Positions 1-51,753 are shown, numbered from the stretch's first letter. The stretch: DNA of 64,000 nucleotides from Corydoras sp. C115 (GCA_019802505.1 JAFMOC010000006.1:4697501-4761500), one strand, 5' to 3'. Numbers and translations are program-made. Notes: generated by a model from the letters alone, not told the origin.

Positions 1-611
1 CACTTTAAAAAATAAACCGGGTTGCCCGGGACAGGACGTGAAATATGGACGTATTCGTATAACGGACGTTAAGACACGTTCTTTATCGCTGTTATTATCC
101 AGTTAACAACCATGAAGCTGTTCTTGCCGGTCTAATAGTGTTACGTTACGTTGATTTGCTTTAAACTAAAGAATCTCGGGATGTTGTAGTGATTTATCTG
201 CTGTTGAGCTTCATCCTCATCAGTGTTTAGTTTCAGATGGTGGATCATCACCGTGGTGCTCTGTGCGGGTCAGTTCATTTTCGCAGAGCTGCATGTTCCA
301 CGTTCTTTATTTGTGTGCAGTGTGAAGCTCCCGCAGTTTTGATTTAAACGGAAGCTTTTTTTCAGTGTTGGCTGTGTTTCATTTGTACGATTTAACAACT
401 TGTTTTGCAGACTCCGCCTCATTCTGTTCAATCTGCTATTTTTTTTCCAGCATTATTGAAGCGCTGCAGATGACGTATGCGGTTACGACATTGCGATTAA
501 CGCGGAAATAGTACGACCCAACGAATATGGAATATGGATAATGGAAATTCATTATCGATACTTTGGATAATCGATTTTTATCGATTTTATCGATTTGTGG
601 TTGCAGCCCTA
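1..611. mobile_element. Possible hAT element end at the window start
   Basis: The stretch ends GTGGTTGCAGCCCTAG (596-611), preceded by several ATCGAT-rich repeats; the complement CTAGGGCTGCAAC is a common end of fish hAT elements. The first 500 bases are less AT-rich than the surroundings and have no readable transposase. The other end would be outside the window. Confidence 0.35.
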
Positions 612-646
612 GTGCTAACCACTAAGCCACTGTGCCGCCCGACTCA
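611..646 (-). repeat. SINE head fragment
   Basis: GTGCTAACCACTAAGCCACT…GCCGCCC is the complement of the tRNA-like head of the main SINE family of this window (+ sense GGCGGCACGGTGGCTTAGTG). Confidence 0.7.
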
Positions 647-1419
647 TAACATGATTTTATTATTTATGCCCAGTGTTGAGACTTGCTAGTTGAACTGCCA
701 ACAAAAATACACACAAACACAACAAATAATCTAAAATTCCTAATGTTTCACTGAACTTCACAATGAAAGTTGCCCCCCTAAACAAGTTAAACGCAATAAC
801 GGTTGTAACCCCTTAAAAATGTGATTTTGTTCAATTGTATTGCTTTGGCTCTGAACTTTGTATTGTTTTAACAGATTTGTCATTGCTCTTGCGCAACTTC
901 CAAATTTCATAATGATGGCACTTCAATACCTTCCTTATTGGGATCTCTCAATCCAAAAACAAATGGGTGAATATATTTGCTACCATTAATTGTAAATGAT
1001 TATCATAAATTTTTTTTCTCCCTGCTCCAGAAACAAATGTTTCAGCATAAAGGAGAGTGCTTTTACTGGTCCTCTAACTTCACTTTTTCTGCACTCTCAT
1101 ACATTATTCATCAGAGCTCAGTGACTTCTGCTTAGGTCTTTTGCATACAGGAGCTTAGTGTAGCTTAGGAGGAAGAAACTGAGCCTAATAAAGATTTTGT
1201 TGACTGTATTGTTTCAGGGATATAGGACTCGGTTTTTATTGGTAGGTTACATGTATAAGTGGGATGACGCTAGAATGCAGAAGCTAGAAGAATGAAGCTA
1301 GACGATAAAACAGTAAATATTAGTTAAAACCCACTACACACAAGAAACTGCAACACAGTATGTGCCGTTTAATTAAAAAAATGCAGCCAAAAAAACACAT
1401 TTTGCACAATAACAATTAA

Positions 1420-1705
1420 ACATTCATTCATTATCTTAACCCTCTATTAGGTTTTTTTTTTTGTTTGTTTTTTGTTTTTTTTGGGGGGGGTGGCAGATAC
1501 ACCTAGGAAAACTCACACAGACACACACATATAGGGCAATTTGGAGCATTCCATTTACCTCAAATCCATGCTTTTGGACTGTGGGAGGAAACCGGAGAAC
1601 CCAGAATAAACCCACACAGACACGGGGAGACATGGACACTTCACCAGAATTAGGGATCCAACCTGATACTCCAGCGATGAGAGCCGAACGTGCTGACCAC
1701 TAAAA
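1420..1705 (-). repeat. SINE copy, diverged
   Basis: Starts with the tail ATTCATTCATTATCTTAACC and ends near GAACGTGCTGACCACTAAA; a T/G-rich insertion at 1448-1490 interrupts it. Several head-box bases are changed, so it is an older copy. Confidence 0.75.
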
Positions 1706-1867
1706 TGTTCCCGCAAGACCTGACTGATGGGACGCGCAAGCTATGATGTTGCAGTTGAATTTGGTGCATAAGCTGAATTCTGAAGCTGAGTTGTAGCACT
1801 AATTCAATGAGATATATTTAGGTTAGCATTTACTTGTACACAAAGACAATTTACACAGTCTGTTTCT

Positions 1868-2085
1868 TGGGCGTGGGTGTGGACGTGGTAGCTCAGTGGT
1901 TAGGGTGATTAGAAAGCAATCTGTGGGATGGGGGTTCAAATCCCAATTCCACAAAAGCTGTTAATGTTAAAAGCTTTGCTCCAGGGGTGCTGTATGGTGA
2001 ACCCTGTGTTTTTGCTCCAACAATCAAACTGGGGAAACATGTAAGTCGCTTTGAATAAAAGTGTCTGTTAATGGACCTTATGTAA
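1868..2085 (+). repeat. Second tRNA-derived SINE family (L2-type tail)
   Basis: The head has an A-box-like TGGTAGCTCAGTGGTTAGGG and a B-box-like GGGTTCAAATCCC (pol III promoter type). The tail reads TAAGTCGCTTTGAATAAAAG, the 3' end shared with L2 LINEs. Confidence 0.7.
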
Positions 2086-2097
2086 TTCAACTATTAC

Positions 2098-2132
2098 TGG
2101 CGACATGTGGCTTAGTGGTTAGCACTTTCAAT
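2098..2132 (+). repeat. SINE head fragment
   Basis: GGCGACATGTGGCTTAGTGG and TTAGCAC; only the first ~35 bases of the main SINE remain. Confidence 0.6.
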
Positions 2133-3024
2133 ATTTTTTTATATGGGTTATCTGCTGCTTCATTAATGTAGAGTCAAATCACATTAAATGTAAAACATTA
2201 TATATATTTTTCAAAGCTATTTATCAATGTTACTTCTGATAAGCCCTTGACTCCCATTAAAGTAGACGTGCACATGAAGTCTAAAGTGGAAAAAGGAGGG
2301 GAAAAAGCCATATAACAGCATAGGTGTTGATTGCAACCTCTGCATGACACACAAAGCCTAAAACAATTTTATAACATGTTTATACTTGTGTGTTATACAG
2401 TGTATTAAAGACAATATCGGACATGTCCATATGTAGTTGAGGGACTTCACTGATGATGTCTTTGTCATGTCCAATCGTGTTTGATTAGTGACCACTGAGA
2501 TGGGGATAGGGATAGACCAGACTTGTTTTTCTGCTCAGCAGGAAATTGCTTTTTTTTTTTTTTGTACTAAGCTTCAACTTCCACACAGGTCTTATCAGGT
2601 GCATTTGGTCACATCTCTCATTTATTTGACAGAGAGTGGAAACAACGAGCTTGAAATAATAAGCAGCTTACATGTGTTCCTGACCTAATGTGATAGCAGT
2701 GATAGGAATAAAAGCAAAACTGTGCAGAGAAGCAGAAGTCGGGTGGAAGTTCTTTTTGATAGTGTAAGATCACCCAATCTGTTTTACTAAACCCAGGGCA
2801 AGTTACAAACGCAAGTTAGGTCGTTTTGCTTATTTGGTGTTTCTGTTTCAAAGGGAAAAATTCTCACATATTTACATCATATGTGTACCTTGCTTTTTGT
2901 GTTAAACCCAAATGTGATGCAAATTGTACATGTATTATGGTCATACTACGGATTTGGTGCCGTAAATGTATACGAGGTACAGCAAATAACTCTCTTTGTT
3001 TTGTTGTGTCTCCTGTTTTTCCAG

Positions 3025-41989
<38,965 letters not shown>

Positions 41990-43200
41990 CACACAGTGAC
42001 TGCTATCACGCCATGCATCTTACTATCATCATGCTTTTCATAGTCATCATGAAGCTTGTGCCTACAGTGACTCTCAAGTTCTTCCAAGCCAGCGCTGGTG
42101 CATGGCACTGAACAGACTCAAATGCACTGATGCTTACTGTTTTACTTCTTGATCTCATAGTTTAGTTGAGCAGAATTGAAGGGCAGTAGCGACACGTTTC
42201 TGTTCTGTCATTCACACATTTCGTCTTTACAGCTTTAACATGCACTAAGTGATTTGAGGCTCCAGTTTTACCCGCATGTGTCTGAAAAATGCAGTGTTAC
42301 CTGCATGAGCTGAAAGACTAATGGAGAAACTAAGGCAGTGTGCCTTTTTTTAAGTACGATGCAGGAAGTTTGGATTCCTTGTCCGTGGGAGACATCACTG
42401 TCCCTGTTTCATCGCACTCTGCTCCACTTTAGGATGTATAAATAGATCAACTGCTCACACCTGGAAGAGCTGCTGCCTAACGGGATGGGAGTTTGTGATG
42501 ACCGTGACTCTTTATAGAGTGATGCAGATAACAGAGTGGAACATGGAGATGCTTTTAGAAATTGGTAGTTATGTGTGATGCTCCTGCTATTTATGCTGAC
42601 TTATAGTGACTTTGTAGCTTATGATTCTGGCCTAGATTTATTCTAGTCCTTGCAGATTTTTGAGACTTTTTTGTAGAGTTACACTGGGTTACTAATGGCT
42701 GCCCAGGTATTAGCCTGTGTAGAGCAAAATTGTTCCTACTTTGTACCTGTTTTAAGGAAGAGTCCGTAGCATTCCTCACAGTGAGTTACAATGCGTTTCT
42801 AAAACCTGATTTAATATTGTACAGCAATATTTTATGTGAAGTTTTAATTTGGTTGCAGAGCAACTCTATAGAATGTTAAATAACACTTAATGAAAATGAT
42901 GTGTAGTCCATGTTGAGCTAGAAACACTTTAGCAATGAGTAAAGCCTTGCTTAGTTTGCCTTCCAACATTTTTCTGTTAATCCTCTAGAAGAATATAGAC
43001 TCAGTCTATGTGGAACTGTAAATAACTGAAGAGTTTATATGTGTATATTTAATTGTAAACATAAAACTAAACTGAACATTTGTTTCAGTTGATCAGTTCC
43101 AAGTTGGGCGTGTTAACGGCAGCTTGTCAGTGAAGGAATATATTTCCCTGGTTTGCTGTGTCATACTGTTACCTCTAATAAATTGGATTACTGGAAGTTC
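41990..43200 (+). other. asap2: asap2 3' untranslated region
   Basis: About 1.2 kb of sequence after the stop without SINEs or coding potential. It ends near a canonical AATAAA at 43177-43182 (CTCTAATAAATTGG). The absence of repeats here, compared with both flanks, fits an exon. The exact cleavage site is inferred. Confidence 0.6.
43177..43182 (+). terminator. Candidate polyadenylation signal of asap2
   Basis: Canonical AATAAA hexamer about 1.19 kb after the asap2 stop, followed within 30 bases by GT-rich sequence (ATTACTGGAAGTTC…TGTTTGTTTTTT). Confidence 0.6.
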
Positions 43201-43799
43201 AAATTAGCTGAAATGTTTGTTTTTTTTATACTGCTACAAAAAGGACGATGCATCACATTAGATACATGGCCTTGACCTAAAGCCACACATCCTACAAGAA
43301 GATTAAGATGTTAAGCCTAAGTGTTAAACAAGCACGCCATCTAGTGTATCACAATGATGGCACATCAACATTTAAAGTGCACATATTGGAAAGCAAATCC
43401 AAAGGTCACATCTGAACCAACCCTTTGAATCCCTAAGGCACCAAACAGATATATAATTAATTTTAAATTTAAAAGTAATTTATTAATAAATTCATTATGT
43501 GTTGAAAGTAATACATTTTTACTATAGAACTTACTGGTGCAGAACAGATTTGAGATAGTAACAAACTCTAAAACTCTAAACTCAAACTCTGTAACTCTAA
43601 AGTGGGGAACCATGCTCAAAAGGTTCCCAGGGCAGACAAACATTCACAGTTAGAAGAAATGCAGTGTTTTTAGTTTACCTGATTAACATGTCATGGAATT
43701 GTTAGAGAAACCCTACATGTTTCTGTTTTCTCCCTCTAATATAGGGAGAACATGAAAACAGTTTAATGCTTAATTATTAAGCATTTTTATCGAATGCTG

Positions 43800-43830
43800 C
43801 TGGGTTTTTTTTTTTTTTTTTTTTTTTTTT
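43800..43830. repeat. Poly-T run between asap2 and itgb1bp1
   Basis: About 25 T residues in the 1-kb intergenic space; on the - strand a poly-A, as left by retroposons, but no element is recognisable next to it. Confidence 0.6.
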
Positions 43831-44227
43831 ACATCCAAATAATATTTGGTAATTATGGCTAAAACATCCTTTAAATGCCTGCTGTTTTGCATATTTTAGA
43901 TTTTGGGGACATTTTGCAGATGCCAGTGGAAATCATAAACCTGCACTGAATATGTGCTACTCCAAGCCTCATAAACACAGAAGCACGTTCTAAAAATAAA
44001 GTGACTTTCCGCTGCGTGCGAAGAGTTTAAGCTGTTGTTTTGGTGCGAGAGTTACTGTGTGAAAATGAAATTTTGCATTAACTTCAAATAGAATATTTGA
44101 AAATGGCCTGCATATGTGTTTTTATACCTTAAAATTGTCTACTTTCTAAGGACACTACATAAAAATTTGATTTTCCACCAAGTGAAATGAATACAAATGT
44201 AGCAGTTCATTAACTGAATCATTTCCA

Positions 44228-44426
44228 TTTATTGTACCATCATGACTGATCCATTCCCACTTGTACCAGAAGAGTGAAGGAGGGACAAAACTGAAAGGTC
44301 TGTTGCAAACAGTACACAACTTCAGATTTTCCAGCATAGATGATCTGCATCATTTCGTACTCACCGTAATATTTCTGTACCATAGCTTGAATTAAGAATT
44401 AAACAGCAATAACTGGACAGTTTATT
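44228..44426 (-). terminator. Candidate polyadenylation signals of itgb1bp1
   Basis: Two AATAAA hexamers on the - strand (TTTATT at 44421-44426 and 44228-44233) lie 350-545 bases past the itgb1bp1 stop. Either would give a short 3' UTR and leave about 1 kb to the asap2 polyadenylation signal. Confidence 0.4.
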
Positions 44427-44771
44427 ACTGGACAGTCCTAACTGTTCTTGAAATAGGTTTACATTAAATAACATTAAATTACACTAAAAAAATAAAGACC
44501 ACCCAAACTTTCCAGACAGGCCTTTGAATAATAGTACTGTAAAATAAGGCTAATGGTGGATGTAAACACTACTGCCAGTAGAGGCCGCTCTTACTCTCCA
44601 TGCAGGTGCATTTCAGCCCTAGGTCATAAATTATCCTTAAACACCTGAACGTGGCAAAACTGGAACTTTTGCTGACATTGTAAACTGTATCCAGGGGAGA
44701 TCTCACATTGATTGTTTTAGATATCTCTAAAACAGAGTCCTGTGCTTTTTAAAGAGAGAGAGAGAAATGTT

Positions 44772-47700
44772 TCAGGATTTCTCAGAGGCCAGAGCACAGT
44801 CAAATGAAATGGAGAGCACTTTACAGATGGTCTGGGCTTGGTCCTGTAGAGAGCACAAGAGTCAGAACTTAAGTGTGTTGTAATGTAATGCTATACGATC
44901 ATTATAATATTACAGTAATATCTGGACATGAACCACCAGGTATGTATACCATTTTATTAGATTCCTGCTTCCTCAGTGTTTTTCCAGATCTCATTATAAT
45001 CTAAACCAAACTTGTATTACAGAGCACAACAAAATGCAATACATGCACTCACTGGCTAATATATTACAATAACTCATTTTTTTTTACATTCATTGTATAA
45101 TCTTTATTTGATCTATGTATACAGTACCAATCAAAAGGTGGACACCTTTTTGCTCCAATTGTCCATTTTATCAGTTCCACTTGCTGTGAAGATGGACTTT
45201 GTGGTTCTACAGTTATAGCCTATAGCCCATCTGTTTGTGGGCTACAGTACATACGGTGTTCGTTTCCTTTACTCTGTTCTTTAATGGTCAGGACCCCAAT
45301 AGTAGCACCACAGAGCAGGTGTTATATGGTTAATGCATTATTCCTATCCCAGCAGTGTCACTGAGGTGTTTAAATTAAACTACACTGCTGCACTGTAACC
45401 CCCTCACCTCTTCAGAACTGACAATAAACAATAATCCACCCAATTATACCTGTTTTGTGATGGTCCTGACCAATAGAGAACAGAGAACCAACAGGGGACT
45501 AATAAAAAATGTTTAAAAAAGAAAACAGATGTACTAATGTCTGTAATTGTAAAACTACAAAGTACTCACCCATCTATGTGGTAATTAAGCAAGAAGGTGG
45601 TGTGTTTAAACTTTTGATCAGTACTGTATATGTATTTAAATAAATTTATGTACATTATTTGTAATCTGTGACCAGCATCTCTTGTAAGTTGCTTTGGATA
45701 AAAGTTTTTGCTAAATGTAAATGTAAAACAGACATCACCTCAATATGGATAGAAAAACTGCTTTTGATCTTTTTCAGCATTGTGGTAAATCAGCTTGTAG
45801 CTATACACTAAATCTGTGGGTCATATACATTTTCCTGACTTGGTAAATTTAATATATGCTCCTAGCGGAATAAAAAGTAGCAGTGGTGCTATATAAAGAC
45901 ATTTGCTGATAATAACCAATCCAGTGCTAATCTTGCATCCTGGTTCCCCTTGAGTTGTGAAACTTTTTAACATGCAATAAACACAAGGAGGGCACTAATA
46001 GAGGATAAAGTGGGAGATAATGAATGAATGAATAAACACAAGGATCTTTTAAACCTTTACAAAAGTACAAAGAAAGCCAACTTAGTGGTAAAATAAATAG
46101 TAGTTTGAGATACTGTATATGAATATATAATAATATGACGTGAATATAAGATACAATGTTTTAAAACAATTATAAATAGATTTTTTTTACTTATTCTAAT
46201 CAGTGTCTAAGCCACTTAACACTGATTAGGGGGCGTTAAGGCCTATTCCAGGCATCAAGTAGTTAGTCCATCACATACTGATAAAAACATTTAGACTACT
46301 TTGCAATGTAAGGCCCTTGATTCATTGAGACCAGGAGCTCCCTGTGGAAACCCAGACATAGATAAACAGAACATGCACACAGAGAGAAGCAACAGCGCTG
46401 CAGGGTTTTTGCAAGTGCAAAATAGGTTGTCAGATAGAGGATGTGTGTGCTTTAATTACCTGCCTTTAATACAGTGTCTTCTGAGTATTACAGTCACGCA
46501 GCTACATAGTGTGTTCACTCATGCTGTGTTCATCATTGAATTTCTCACGAACAGTTATACCCCGTTTGAGTCTGGTCCCTATTAAGGTCTAATTAACAAA
46601 GCTGCTTCAAGTCACGACTGCACTGTAAAAGGTACTAAAGAACTAAATTAACTTAACACTTAAACACTTATTCTATTACCTTAAGCAGCTCTACAGCTTC
46701 ACAGAAGACATTAAGCCATGCACAAGGTGTTTTATTGGCTGACTAATTTAGACGAGAGGTATTCCAGGAGAGTTTAAAAGCATTTTAACTATGTTGTATT
46801 TTTTAGGTATTAAATTTAGGGCCAATTGCTGTGCAACTTAAGGCAAAACTTGGTATTTTAACAGGTGGCAGTAAACCATCCATTACATTGTGAGGGTTCT
46901 CTGATCGATGAGGAAACTAACTGTTAGGTGCATGATCTATCTGTGTCAACCATTATCTGCTTTTTCTGACTGTACAAAAACGAGCAAACATGATTTTTCG
47001 ATACAACATGTGAAGGTGTTTGCAGGGGACAGGCAGCTTCTCCTCAGTGTCACCCAAGACATAAGACTAAGAATAGGCTCCAGCACTACCATTATTATAA
47101 GAATAAGAAGCTACAGTGTGCAACGAAATTGCGACATATAATGAATAGAATAAGTTAAGAAAATCCAGTAAAGGGTTAACGAATTCATCAAAAAATGTAA
47201 ATATTAGAGAGACTTATAAATCTGGCATCACTCAGTATTATAAATCTGTAAGGGCAACACTTACTGCACTGCTGCACTGGTACACCCAGATGCTACACTC
47301 ATGCTGACTGGCATCAGTGGTGCTGAGCGCCAGAAGGCTCTTTCCAGCTCCAAGTCCGTCATCATAGCACAACATACGCACAATCAGGTAGAGCGGGTGA
47401 CGATGCAACACATCCTAATGGATGAGAAGAGACCAGTAGGGGCGGTGTGAGAAGGAATGTTTACAGCAGTTTATATGCAACACAGCTTTAATGGCTGTGC
47501 TCATAAGCATATAAACAACTCTGGGAACTTGTATCTTAACTAGAACATAGAACTTTGTGAATAATAATCTAGTACTTTAACCAAGCTATAAAACATTTCT
47601 TTCTGGATGAGTATATAAATGTACCCACCACATCAAAATAGATGACACATTCTGTAATATAACTACATTTCAATTTGAAAATCAGGTAGCACAGAATTTT

Positions 47701-50700
47701 CATGAGTCTTCCAGCAGGACAATGACCCCACACATACTTCAAAAAGCACCCAGAATGAAAACAAAGTAATGGAGAGTTCTGTAGCCAGCAATCTACAGGA
47801 TCTAAATCCCATTGATGAAGATCTGATGATAGCTGTTAAGAGACTTGGAGCAATTTGCAAAATAAAGAGTGGTCCAAAATTTCATTTAAGAGGTGCAAGA
47901 AGCTTGCTGATGGTTATAGGAAGCAAATGATTTCAGTTATTGTTTACAAAGTTTGTGCAACTAAAAATTAAGTTGAGAGTGCCAATAATTTTGCACAGTT
48001 TCGTATTAATGCGAGAAAAACATCTGGGGTGAAAAAACTTTCGGCTTTGACTGTATAATACATGACCAGGTATATTTGCACCTGATCACAACACGTACAT
48101 GACCCTGTTGGATTTGATACATCTTGTTACCACACAAATACTGAAAACCTAAATATAAACACTGTAATGACTTACACACTGGTCCAGAGATGCTACTCTG
48201 ACTCCATACTTGGACACTCCCAGGATCACCTCCTCCTCATCAGGAACAAACGGCAGCTTTCCATCTTGCTTTACAAAGGATGCAACAGATTTCCAAATAT
48301 CAGAACAGAGCCAGAAATTTTGAGATTGCAGATTTTTTTTGTGTTGTACAAACTCACAGTTCCCTAGGTGCAATTACAAGCTAGATGTACTAGCTTTGGT
48401 TGTGTGAAAAAAAAGATTTGTTGGTAATACAGATGTTTCATTACCTGAGCAGCATCAATGTAACTGATGAGATCCAGTGGCTCCTGCAGTGTCTTGTTCA
48501 TCTCAAAGTGCAGCTTTTCAATCACTCCCACATATTTCACTCTGAACTCAGAGCATGCCTCAGATGCACTGTTACCTACAGGAGTTTAATGTTGAGTAAG
48601 GTGTTTATATTTATTTTTATTATTTTTAATATTGCTGGCATATATGGACTTATCTAATGGACTTAACTAATTATCATATTATCAGAATAAGACACATTTG
48701 GGATGTTTGTTCAACTAGATAACAATAATAGTGATTTAACCAATTACAGAAGCAGCCCAGGAGTTTAAGTACTTAGTATTTAGTAATTAGTGATGGGATG
48801 AGCTGACAAATTGATTGATTAATCTGGCAAGAAAGAGCTAAATTATGAGGCAATAAAAGCTACTTAACACTAGGCCTCATTTTTTTCAAATTCCAACATG
48901 GGCATGTCTGAGGTGACAACTACAAGAGAAATTCCTTAAAATGCATTTTTTTTAGAAACCGAATGAATCCATCATCCTTGTCTAGGTGATTTTAAACAGA
49001 CAGTTTAATACAAGAGACCTCTGATTAAAAGCTTTTTAATGTTTACGATTTAAATTTGGGTAACTGGCCAAAATACAGTGCCTTGCAAAAGTATTCACCC
49101 CCTTGGATTTTTTCCTATTTTACTACATTACAACCTGTATTTATTATTTTTTTTATCTGAATTGAATATGATGCATCTGCACAAAATAGTCTACGTTTTA
49201 GAAGTGAAATGAGAAAAAAATATATGTATATAAAGAATATGAAAATAAAAAACTGAAAATTGGCATGTGCATATGTATTCACCCCCTTTGTTATGAAGCC
49301 CCTAAAAAGTTCTGGTGCAACCAATTACCTTTAGAAGTCACATGCTTAGTGAAATGAAGGCCACCTGTGTGCAATCTAAGTGTCACATGATCGGTCAGTA
49401 TATACACACCATTTTTGAAAGGCCCCAGAGGCTGCAACACCATTAAGCTAACCAAACAACACCATGAAGACCAAGGAGCTCTCCAAGCAAGTCAGGGATA
49501 AAGTTGTAGAGAAGTATAAGTCAGGGTTGGGTTATAAAAAAATATCCAAATCTCTGATGATCCCCCGGAGCACCATTAAATCCATCATCAAATGGAAAGA
49601 ACATGGTACCACAACAAACCTGCCAAGAGAGGGCCGCCCACCAAAACTCTCAGCCCGGTCAAGGAGGGCATTAATCAGAGAGGCAGCACAGAGAACAAAG
49701 GTAACCCTGAAGGAGCTGCAGAGTTCCCAAGCAGAGACTGGAGTATCTGTCCATATGACCACAATAAGCCGTACACTCCATAGAGCTGGGCTTTATGGAA
49801 GAATGGCCAGAAAAAAACCTTTACTTACAGGCAAAAATAGGAAAGCTCGTTTCGAGTTTGCAAAAAGGCATGTGGGAGACTCCCAAACTGTATGGAGGAA
49901 GGTACTGTGGTCAGATGAGACCAAAATTGAACTTTTTGGCCACCAAGGAAAACGCTATGTCTGGCACAAACCCAACACATCTCATCACCCGAAGAACACC
50001 ATCCCAACAGATGTTTATCAGCAGCAGGGACTGGAAAACTGGTCCGAGTTGAGGGGAAGATGGATGGTGCTAAATACAGGGATATTCTTGAGCAAAACCT
50101 GTTTACGTCTGTCAGTGATCTGAGACTAGGACGGCGATTTACATTCCAACTAAAGCAACACTTGAGTGGTTTAAGAGGAAACGTGTAAACATATTGGAAT
50201 GGCCTAGTCAAAGCCCAGACCTTAATCCAATTGAGAATCTGTGGTCAGACTTGAAGATTGCTGTTCACCAACAGAAACCATCTAACTTGAAGGAGCTGGA
50301 GCAGTTTTGCCATGAGGAATGAGCAAAAATTCCAGTGGCAAGATGTGGCAAGCTCATAGAGACTTATCCAAAGTGACTTGCAGCTGTAATTGCTGCAAAA
50401 GGTGGCTCTACAAAGTACTGACTTACGGAGGTGAATAGTTATGCACACTGATGTTTTCAGTTATTTTGTCCTATTTTTTGTTTGCTTCACAATAAAAAAA
50501 ATGTTAAATGTTGAAAGTTGTAGGCATCGTCTGTAAATTAAATGATGCAGACCCTCAAATATTTCCTTTCAATTCCAGGTTGTGAGGTAACAAAATGTGA
50601 AAAATGTAAAGGGGGGTGAATACTTCCGCAAGGCACTGTAAATGTTCTATGTTGGGTAGCATGGCTCACTTTTTGTAATAGTACGAAGAATTCATTAGCC

Positions 50701-51696
50701 AGTTAAGTGCAGTCTAAAAAGGATGCTTTCACATCACCTTTAATTAAAGGCACAACTGAATGTAATAAGACATCAATAACTGTAAAAAGCACCAATAAAA
50801 TTATACTTTGCTGATCCTTCACCTTCTTTTATTACATTAGGTTATTTAGGAGATGCTTTTATCCAAAGCGACTTACAAGATGAGCACAGGGTTAATCACA
50901 ACATCCCTAGAGCAATGAGGTTTAAGGGCCTTGCTCAAGGACCACATTGGTAACTTCAATGGACCTGGGCTTTGAACCCACAACCTTCAGATTGATAGCC
51001 CAACGCTCTAACCACTGAGCTATAATGTTTTGTTCTTTTTTCTTAAACAGCAATCAGATCAGTATGCAATTTTTCATTGTATTTTAACAAAAAAGATCTA
51101 GTTGCATTGAGATTTAGACTATTTTCTTGTTGCTAGTGTTCTGACAGCCCTTAATCTTTCCTGAAGAAAAGATTTAACATTCTTTGCGTGTCTTTTACAG
51201 CATTTAGCATTTTTTTAAATGTCTGCTTAAAACATCTTTTTTTATTTCAACATACTGTTATAGTTGTTGCTTCAATGTAAAAACATGTATGCCTTTAAAA
51301 TACAACTGTTTTTATTAATGAGTCAGGTCTACATGGAAACCTACCAAAGTCTACAATCATTGGCACTGCTGGTAAACACTACAACAAAAATTTGAAAACT
51401 CACATTCAGATGAAATGCAATTGAAAAAGTAGTCATATGGTATTTGATAGTGTAATTGGTAACCTGAGCTCTTGGTGGAGTCCGTATCAAGGCTGGCAAC
51501 AGTGCTGGACCTGGAGAGGCCTCCCAGACTGGAGTCTACAGACTTAATAAAAGAAGACAGCTAAGTCTTATAGTGTAGTTAATTTACATGCTGGAGCTGA
51601 GAACTGTAAGACACAGTTACTAACCTTGCTTTTGGTGCTGACCTCACTGCTTTGTGAGCTACTGCTACTGTGACGCTTCTTGACTTTTCGAAACAT
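44772..51696 (-). CDS. itgb1bp1: itgb1bp1, integrin beta-1-binding protein 1 (ICAP-1)
   Basis: Small PTB-domain adaptor that binds the beta-1 integrin tail and restrains talin/kindlin activation; also partners KRIT1. Coding exons in transcript order: 51696-51625, 51542-51464, 48575-48445, 48268-48176, 47414-47265, 44843-44772, total 597 nt or 198 residues plus TGA; the human protein is 200. All junctions have GT-AG ends and matching phases. The start reads [20 protein letters not shown], with the basic KKRH patch (nuclear localisation/KRIT1-type signal) and serine-rich leader. The PTB domain runs [64 protein letters not shown] and IWVYQC to [13 protein letters not shown]. Tail to tail with asap2. 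A Tc1 element occupies its second coding intron. Confidence 0.95.
45118..45632. mobile_element. Non-autonomous Tc1/mariner-type MITE (~0.51 kb)
   Basis: The left end TACAGTACCAATCAAAAGGT (45121) mirrors the right end, which reads AAACTTTTGATCAGTACTGT and stops near 45630; both carry a GGTG(T)G-type block next to them and TA at the outside. There is no open frame inside. It lies in the last itgb1bp1 intron. Confidence 0.7.
45990..46034 (+). repeat. SINE tail fragment
   Basis: CACTAATAGAGGATAAAGTG and GGAGATAATGAATGAATGAA, the last 40 bases of the main SINE family. Confidence 0.65.
47650..48060 (+). mobile_element. 3' fragment of another Tc1-like element
   Basis: The text CCAGCAGGACAATGACCCCA near 47712 encodes the QQDNDP-type block with the second catalytic Asp of Tc1 transposases, followed by the degraded C-terminal part (CTAAATCCCATTGATGAAGA) and an end rich in GTGCCAATAATTTTGCAC. 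The 5' half is absent. It sits in the intron between itgb1bp1 exons 48176-48268 and 47265-47414. Confidence 0.7.
49074..50640 (+). mobile_element. Tc1/mariner transposon with broken transposase, in an itgb1bp1 intron
   Basis: A full-length DNA transposon bounded by inverted repeats CAGTGCCTTGCAAAAGTATT at 49076 and the complement of CAGTGCCTTGCGGAAGTATT ending at 50638, each flanked by a TA target duplication. Inner repeats with CACCCCC follow. It lies opposite to its host gene. Its only gene is a decayed transposase starting at 49464. Confidence 0.93.
49464..50437 (+). pseudogene. Tc1-like transposase remnant
   Basis: The first ~175 codons read as a Tc1 transposase: a helix-turn-helix pair ([20 protein letters not shown]), the GRPP AT-hook-like linker ([14 protein letters not shown]), and the first catalytic Asp in [13 protein letters not shown]. 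After [10 protein letters not shown] the frame is lost: the GGGS-type segment is missing, and downstream pieces ([38 protein letters not shown]) recur in other frames with stops. The segment that carries the second catalytic Asp (DNDPKH type) is absent, so the protein cannot be active. Confidence 0.9.
50838..51030 (-). repeat. tRNA-derived SINE with L2-type tail, good copy
   Basis: On the - strand: head TAGCTCAGTGGTTAGAGCGT, B-box-like GTGGGTTCAAAGCCC, body GTCCTTGAGCAAGGCCCTTA, tail GTAAGTCGCTTTGGATAAAA and GCATCTCCTAAATAACC. Located 200 bases left of the Tc1 element's neighbour sequence in the itgb1bp1 intron. Confidence 0.8.
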
Positions 51697-51753
51697 TCTT
51701 TACCACAGAACCACATGCTTTAACATGAGTCCAGCACTCCAGTCTCCAGATGT
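51697..51753 (-). other. itgb1bp1: itgb1bp1 5' UTR part of the start-codon exon, with a short upstream ORF
   Basis: Reading on the - strand, a good acceptor (TTTTCTTGTACCATCTGCCAG) ends at 51754, so this exon probably starts at 51753. The leader contains an ATG followed by seven codons and TAA that ends four bases before the main ATG, and a second ATG in the +1 frame that overlaps the main coding region. These could lower translation. The acceptor choice is inferred. Confidence 0.45.

Noticed and set aside
46196..46229. Hairpin CTAATCAGTGT / ACACTGATTAG
   Set aside because: Only 11 bp with a 12-base loop in AT-rich intron; likely part of an old repeat and expected by chance at this scale.
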